Under the pieces are notes generated by a model, which saw only the letters and a list, made by a program, of their open reading frames with translations, did no database searches and was not told the DNA's origin. A DNA stretch of 64,000 bases, taken from assembly GCA_029204225.1 (NCBI GenBank), contig CM055113.1, positions 19,861,798 to 19,925,797 of the forward strand, read 5' to 3'. Made by a program: the position numbers and the translations under genes. This stretch comes from Diphasiastrum complanatum. Lineage: Eukaryota; Streptophyta; Lycopodiopsida; Lycopodiales; Lycopodiaceae. Shown here piece after piece: positions 59,047-64,000 of the stretch (positions are counted from its first letter, which is position 1; each line of letters opens with the position of its first letter).

Positions 59047-59057
59047 TTGAGGGGGGG
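59047..59057 (+). other. Polypurine tract
   Basis: TTGAGGGGGGG directly before the 3' LTR start; the site for plus-strand DNA priming. Confidence 0.8.
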
Positions 59058-59371
59058 TGTTGAAATAAATGCCTATTTTGCCCATTAAGGCTTGTATACT
59101 TGTAACTTGTAAGTTGTGCATAAGACATGGGGGTAAAACATTTATGTAATTAGCAAGACACCACCTCTATACATAACATGCTATATGTAGCCCAAACTTT
59201 GGAGGGGTTTCCACGCCCTACTACACTTTGAATATTCATTCATGTTGTGTGAGCTTTGAAGTCCTCTCTCTCTTGCTTTTGTGTTCTACTCCATAGCTGG
59301 TTTTCTGAAGCTTTCATAGTGTGCTTACTATGCTGTTATGATACTCCATAGCTAGGCCTTGGAATTTGACA
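59058..59371 (+). repeat. Copia 3' LTR (314 bp)
   Basis: Matches 49937-50316 except for about two substitutions and absence of the 66-bp stretch near its first quarter. Confidence 0.93.
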
Positions 59372-59376
59372 CGGGC
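59372..59376 (+). repeat. Copia target-site duplication, right (CGGGC)
   Basis: Identical to 49932-49936. Confidence 0.85.
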
Positions 59377-59960
59377 CACTATCATCAGCTGAGAACTTGT
59401 CAACCCCCATATCCGTGCTATCCATGGCGTGTATCCTCAAAGGATCATCGGTAATCTCATGAAACTCTGTCTGTCTAGAGGAGGTCCTGGCGTTGAAGTC
59501 TCTAGCCAGAAATATGTAACCACGCTCAGAATAAAGAAGAATATCCGAAGAGAGATCAGCATATGGGGAACCAGTTTATCAGCAAAAGAAGAAGACTCTG
59601 GAGGAAAGTAACAAACTGCCAAATAGAAATCCATGTCAAGCCCAATACTCTATCCAATAAGTCTAAGCCATATGTAACATACATGCTCATCCCGTCGAAC
59701 TAGATCAATGATAGGCTGTAATGAATCCCTGTATAAGCATGCTACACCACCAGAACCTCTCTCTCCAGCAGATCTATTCTCTGAACGAAAAACAGAAACC
59801 CATCTGAAGCCTTGAAACTCCGGTAGTCCCCTAAACTGACTCTCATGAGTCTCTGTGAAAAGAAGGATATCTCCATGTGCGATGAAGTCTGCTAAATCCT
59901 CTGCCGTGCTGATGAAGAATGAATACCATTATAGTTCCATAACCTGATATACAACATTGG
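59372..59960 (-). mobile_element. LINE endonuclease part, right half of the split LINE
   Basis: Continues the endonuclease interrupted at 49936: minus-strand reading includes YLAVCYFPPESSSFAD (59634-59437), the TETHES-type block near 59850 and GSGGVACLYRDSL near 59750. ORF2's start lies near 59950. No ORF1 follows directly. Confidence 0.85.
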
Positions 59961-60029
59961 TAGGGTCTAAGCTTAACATTAAACTTGACATTAGACCATA
60001 GAAACTTGACATAAAGGTGCGAGTTTTTA

Positions 60030-60240
60030 TTTCTAATGGGGTTGAATTATGACGAGATGTTTGCACCTCTGGAAAAGATGATATTCATTAGGATGCACAT
60101 TCACTCCATTCTTTGATTGGGAGGTCCATCAAATGGACGTGGCAAAGAGTATCTGCTGTTCAAGCTCAAGAAGTCATTGTACATGTTGAAACAGGCACCC
60201 AGGGCATGGCGTAGTCGTATTGACGACTATTTTGCAAAAA
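60030..60240 (+). pseudogene. Copia RT scrap with internal deletion
   Basis: Plus-strand LNYDEMFAPLEKM is followed by a block like the GWEVHQMDVK region, then jumps to FKLKKSLYMLKQAPRAWRSR and IDDYFAKK. It is close to the RT at 57735-58020 of the nearby Copia but internally deleted. It lies between two LINE pieces. Confidence 0.75.
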
Positions 60241-61030
60241 AGCATGTCTCCACAAGGGTCTGACATCTGCCATATGGAACTCAAGTTGTCTGGAAGTTGC
60301 CTTGGCATTAAAGTTTCTTCTGGATAACATATCCTCTCTTTGCGTAGCAAATGATGTCATATGATAGGTCAGCATAGGCGGAATTGTTGCTATTCACACA
60401 TAAGGAAGTCTTTGCTAGAAAGTAACAAGTTGCTACATAAAATGTTCTTTTCAATGTCAATGTCATGTTGATTTACGACCACCTGCTGATCTTGTCTTTG
60501 TTAACTGAGTCCCATTAGAACCTTATAATATTCAGCAAGACTTTCATGTCTCTCCATAAATAGCAAATTATCACCTTGTATAATGTACTCTGCAAGGTCA
60601 CCTGCCGTGGCTAATAAGTGGATACTATTACAATTCCACGCAGCAATTCCTATGGGGTGTGATTGGGGACCCTAGCTGCTGCTGTACCCAGCCCCACTTC
60701 CCTATCTCCTAGTGTTGGGTGATCCATGATCCATGTAATAGATCTAGCCATCCCAATAAATGACGTGCCTCCTTGTAAGCTTAGCTTCTTGAAAGGCTTT
60801 ATGCCTCTCCTCGACTTGAATGTATGTTAAGTCCTCATCCATAAATTTTTTTGTACCTTTGAGTTTTGCCCTTTGCCTTAATGTCTCCCTTCAGACTTCC
60901 AAAGTTTTGAAATGGAGGACCAGTGTAGTGTTGTCTTTCTTGGTCCTCCATGCTTTATCCAAACTGTGGCAATGATGACTAATGGTGTTTTTTTTTAAGG
61001 TCTAGCTTCTTTTAAGGCATTTTGGATATT
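60241..61030 (-). mobile_element. LINE fragment: start of ORF2 and end of ORF1
   Basis: Minus-strand: endonuclease start (60650-60241, with an RRNFNAKATSRQLEFH block near 60320, where the usual GDFNARTS has decayed) and ORF1 C-terminus at ~61000-60760 (LRAKLKGT, MDEDLTYIQVEERHKAFQEA). Heavily mutated. It repeats ORF2 sequence already present at 59372-59960, so it is a separate copy. Confidence 0.7.
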
Positions 61031-62329
61031 GGTATGCCTCTTACATTGTGAGGTTTTGCTCGCATAGCTTCTCCTCTGTAATGGTTGTGGTAGATGTCTC
61101 TACATATGGTAAAAGCACTAACACCTATCTACAGCAATAACTTGTGCTCCAAATCAAGCACTAGAATCTCGAACTTCTCTAACTAGTCTAACTAGACTTT
61201 TACTAAATATAGGTAAGGGCCCCTAGAATTAGCACGCAGGCGTTGCCCAATAATCCTAATTAACCTAGATGGCAATGTGAACATTAACTCTGACAGTCCC
61301 CTTGTAACCGCCTACTTTTAGTACGGCTCTAAGCCAATGGAAAGTAACTTTGACACTATTTTTCCTCCAAAACTGTTATCTCCCTTGGGATCCAAATAGG
61401 GTTTCTTGGAATGTTTCTATACTGTTTCCCATAAGACTATAAAAATGGATTAAGGACACTCATTTGATAGCTTTGATTTTAAGACAGTTGAGTTCTTGTG
61501 AGAGAGCTCAGCTACATTGCTTGTAGGGCTTTCTATCTGATTTTATCTGGTGATCGGTAATTTTTGAAGGGGACTTTGTGTAATTTATTAGTTATAATTC
61601 TATCTATGCTTTATGTGATGCCATATTTGTGAATCTGTTTATGACTCCTTTTGATCGAGTCATTCTAAAGAGTCTCGTGAGCCTCAATCTTGCGGGTCAA
61701 TAGCGTGGAGAATAACTTCCTGGCAGTAGACTAGCTTAAGACCTGTTTAGTTTAGTTGTAGTATACAGTTTGTTAGGATTAGTAGATTACTATTTGTTGA
61801 CATTAGTCCATCATTGATGATTAATGTTCTTCAGTCTATTATTTTTATTTTTAATGCTCTTTATATTTTTGTATTTGTTAGATATTCTCCAAGCTTGTAA
61901 CTTTCCCCTATGCTTGAAAAATTAGTGACATGTAAAGTTTCGGACTTCTGGTTCTTGAGGCTTGGTTACAATGAAAGAGATGAAGATGCATCCTGAGTAT
62001 GTATTAGTTAGTCTCTGATCAATGTAATGGTAAAGTGAACATCATGGGGTTCATGCAGTTGCTTTTGTCACCATAAACCAGATCATATTTATGCCAATCT
62101 ACCTGAATATCTGTTTAAGGGGTAGTCTATGAAAATCGCATAGCACTTTAAGATAGGAGCTTTTGATTCTTTGACCGGTTCTTTAGCTATACCAGTATAG
62201 TGGTGCTGAAGGAGCTTTTATTTCTTTGACAGGTTTTTTAGCTATGCCAGTATAGTGGCGCCGATCCTTTTTTGGTGCATTTGTTATTATATTTTGATCT
62301 CTAATTGTAGCGACCTATTTTTTCTTTAG
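61031..62329. other. Right part of intron 3; LTR-like scrap
   Basis: At ~61190-61320 the words GGCCCCTAGAATTAGCACGCAGGC and GTGAACATTAACTCTGACAGTCC resemble the inverted Copia LTR edge at 39460-39540. An imperfect direct repeat of about 60 bp (TTTTGATTCTTTGACCGG.. and TTTATTTCTTTGACAGG..) is at 62160-62265. Otherwise non-coding. Ends at the acceptor 62328-62329. Confidence 0.45.
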
Positions 62330-62562
62330 GAAGCATTATTCAGACCGGAAAAGGAAGACGGGCAAAGGTGGATGAAAAGGAATGGAAAAGGTTTCTATCT
62401 GTTGGTCAAACGGATAACAGTTCATTGAAGCCACATAAAGTACATGATACAAGGTACTTTATCATCAAGAGTTTGAATCAGCACAACATATCCAAGTCGG
62501 TGGAGAAAGGAATTTGGGCTACTCAGGCCATGAATGAGCCTGTTCTGAATGAGGCATTTGAG
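62330..62562 (+). CDS. YTH-domain protein, exon 4 (start of YTH domain)
   Basis: Residues 146-222. A basic lead-in (GKGRRAKVDEKEWKR) precedes the YTH domain, which opens with RYFIIKSLNQHNISKSVEKG and IWATQAMNEPVLNEAFE. W207 in the KGIW motif is the first cage tryptophan. YTH proteins bind N6-methyladenosine in RNA and steer processing or stability. The exon has AG at 62328-62329 and a donor GTAGGT at 62563, and joins in phase to the next exon through the conserved FE-(x)-SERVILIFS run. Confidence 0.93.
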
Positions 62563-62717
62563 GTAGGTAGCTGCAGCGAGTAAGTCAACTACATCCACTG
62601 TTTTCTAGTTGAAGTTTATTGGCTCATTGAACTGTAACTCAGGTCTGTTCTACGCTGGAAGACTTGTGTTCAGTTTTATGCTTTCTATTGAGACATAATT
62701 TAATTGTTGATATTTAG

Positions 62718-62969
62718 ACTTCGGAGAGAGTGATCCTGATCTTCAGCATCAACATGAGTGGTCATTTTCAAGGTTATGCACAAATGTCTTCTCCCATTGG
62801 ACGAAGAAGGGCTAATGTTTGGAGTGAAGCAAATGAGGGGGCAAATCCTTGGGGTGGGACCTTCAGTGTAAACTGGCTACGACTTTACGATCTTCCGTTC
62901 CAACGAACTGTTCATTTGAAAAACCCTTTGAATCATTTTAAGCCAGTGAAGATTAGCAGAGATTGTCAG
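62718..62969 (+). CDS. YTH-domain protein, exon 5 (YTH core)
   Basis: Residues 223-306: ERVILIFSINMSGHFQGYAQ, then NVW (W257) and NPWGGTFSVNWL (W267), FQRTVHLKNPLNHFKPVKI and SRDCQ. W207, W257 and W267 supply a complete aromatic cage; the GHFQGYA and PVKISRDCQ blocks are family hallmarks. Donor GTATAC at 62970. The mix of PVKI-RDxQE with VHLxNPxN is typical of DC-type rather than DF/ECT-type YTH proteins. Confidence 0.95.
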
Positions 62970-63067
62970 GTATACATACTTCTTTTGGCTTTGGAAATCC
63001 GCATTTGCTGGGTACCTCTTATAGGAATACGTTTTGCTGGAACTGACATTCATCATACATAATGCAG

Positions 63068-63144
63068 GAGCTTGCTCAAGATGTTGGTGAAGCTTTGTGT
63101 TCTTTGATTGATGAAGGTGCTGAAAGGGAGGAGAAGCTTAAATG
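63068..63144 (+). CDS. YTH-domain protein, exon 6 (YTH end)
   Basis: Residues 307-331 plus two bases: ELAQDVGEALCSLIDEGAE, the last helix of the YTH fold. The ATGG/TAA here could be read as a stop (TGG TAA), but a donor GTAAAG and in-phase continuation at 63266 favour splicing. Confidence 0.88.
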
Positions 63145-63265
63145 GTAAAGTGTCTCAAACTGAAGTCCGAATTGCTTGTATTACTAGTGTTCTATGTAAT
63201 GGGTAACATAAGAGTGGGTCACTTTTGAGGTGAAGAACTTAGCCTTGGTAATGTTTCTGGAACAG

Positions 63266-63683
63266 GAAAGTTGGACCTGGCACAGGCCTGGGATCAAAGA
63301 GATCACGTGAAGAACCATTTGATTTACTGCCTGAGAATAGCTTTGTACCACCTATAGCTGGATCTACACTAAATAGCCCCATGCCATCCGTGATCTATTC
63401 TGGTCAACAAGTAAATTCTGAAACTGCTCACAAGCCTTATACCTCACAGAGGCTGTTTAACAGGCCTCTTGGAGGCTTATCAAGTAGGACCTCTGGTCAT
63501 ATAGAGCAGTCAAGAGGATCAAAATCCAGATCACCACAGAAGAGTTCAGAGCATGAGAGGGAGAGAGATAGGCAATGGCATAAAGATCAAGACAAAGCTG
63601 TTAACATTGCAGGGCAGGAGGATCGCAGTGGCATGAATTGTCGAAGTTCTAATTTTCCTCCTGAGGAGGATTTACTCAATATG
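63266..63683 (+). CDS. YTH-domain protein, exon 7 (C-terminal region)
   Basis: Residues 332-471, acceptor GTTTCTGGAACAG, donor GTAGGT at 63684. A polar, probably disordered segment: GSKRSREEPFDLLPENSF, a Ser/Arg/Glu-rich stretch (RSPQKSSEHERERDRQWHKD) recalling RS/RE-rich tails of nuclear YTHDC1-type proteins, and PPEEDLLNM at the end. The gene continues beyond 64000. By domain order (no CCCH fingers before the YTH domain) I favour the plant DC-type clade that lacks zinc fingers over CPSF30-L; this is inference. Confidence 0.88.
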
Positions 63684-64000
63684 GTAGGTGCCTACTCGTA
63701 ACTCTTCCCGCAATAAGGCATCTATTTGGTTCGTCAAATGGGAGCCTGGCTGTTGGTTGTGACCACTTTCCTTTCCATCTACTCTATCACTTGAAATAAC
63801 TCAAACTAGCAATTTTTGCTCGAAGTACTATGTCTGGCTGATAACTTAAATGAATTGACAATTGAAAAAGCATGCATGTCAAGAAGCGAAGGCCAATTCA
63901 TCTGAAATGATTTAGTCCACCACGACTCGTCATCTAGCTCCCTGGCTAAGCCAAGTGCTCACGTGATCATGTTTGTTTTGAAGTTATGAGATCCTTTTCA
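63684..64000 (+). other. Start of intron 7 of the YTH gene
   Basis: Non-coding sequence following donor GTAGGT; no element recognised before the window ends. Confidence 0.6.

Larger units (their letters stand above)
49937..59371 (+). mobile_element. Copia retrotransposon with internal inversion and foreign insert (9.4 kb)
   Basis: Bounded by two LTRs (49937-50316 and 59058-59371), with a primer site, a polypurine tract and a 5-bp CGGGC duplication. Element order: gag N-terminal half (forward, to ~51137), an inverted block carrying gag C-terminus, protease and integrase N-half (51138-~52589), ~4.4 kb of unrelated sequence (~52590-56949), then integrase C-half, RT and RNase H (forward, 56950-59045). 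The LTRs differ by only about two substitutions in the aligned part plus one 66-bp length difference, so the insertion is recent. It splits a LINE. Confidence 0.9.
38455..62329 (+). other. Giant intron 3 of the YTH gene (23.9 kb)
   Basis: Donor GTAACA at 38455, acceptor TTTTTTCTTTAG ending 62329. Mostly nested LINE, Copia, Gypsy and hAT pieces. Phase is kept across it (codon 145 split 1+2). Confidence 0.7.

Overview
The window is nuclear DNA of a land plant with very large introns. No bacterial, organellar, rRNA, tRNA or CRISPR feature is visible. The supporting signs are Ty1/Copia and Ty3/Gypsy elements primed by initiator-Met tRNA (TGGTATCAGAGC-type sites), L1-like LINEs, hAT transposons with plant-style introns, and a spliced gene for a YTH-domain RNA reader. 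Introns of this size point to a gymnosperm, fern or lycophyte rather than a compact-genome angiosperm; the species cannot be named from the sequence.

The one host gene runs left to right across nearly the whole window. A probable 5' leader lies near 1.0-1.4 kb. Coding exons are at 2226-2500, 38139-38187, 38346-38454, 62330-62562, 62718-62969, 63068-63144 and 63266-63683, and the gene continues past the right edge. The exon phases join without a break into 471 readable residues. Residues ~186-325 are a YTH (m6A-reader) domain with all three tryptophans of the methyl-adenine cage. Four introns are ordinary (98-158 bp). The other two are 35.6 kb and 23.9 kb and are made largely of transposable elements.

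Intron 1 (2501-38138) holds decayed Gypsy and Copia pieces (4.9-9.8 kb), a LINE (12.8-15.3 kb), a Gypsy LTR, leader and gag (15.3-18.0 kb), a LINE fragment (18.0-19.7 kb), a Copia pol with its probable 3' LTR (19.7-22.7 kb), an unidentified stretch (22.7-24.4 kb), and an inverted Gypsy LTR/gag piece (24.4-25.5 kb). It then holds a structurally complete LINE with both ORFs open (26.9-32.0 kb), which sits in the 5' part of a multi-exon hAT transposon (coding 32.0-36.1 kb).

Intron 3 (38455-62329) holds a LINE 3' end, an inverted Copia remnant, a Copia 5' half, an hAT fragment, a Gypsy LTR plus gag, and a LINE split by a 9.4-kb Copia element. That Copia has matching LTRs and a CGGGC target duplication. 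Inside it one block is inverted and ~4.4 kb of foreign sequence is present, including a coiled-coil ORF and an unidentified ORF of about 300 codons. Further LINE and Copia scraps follow.

All recognisable LINE pieces lie antisense to the host gene. All three LINE 3' ends that can be seen abut long (GA)n tracts, and the complete copy has (GA)n on both sides, suggesting a LINE family that inserts into (TC)n/(GA)n microsatellites.
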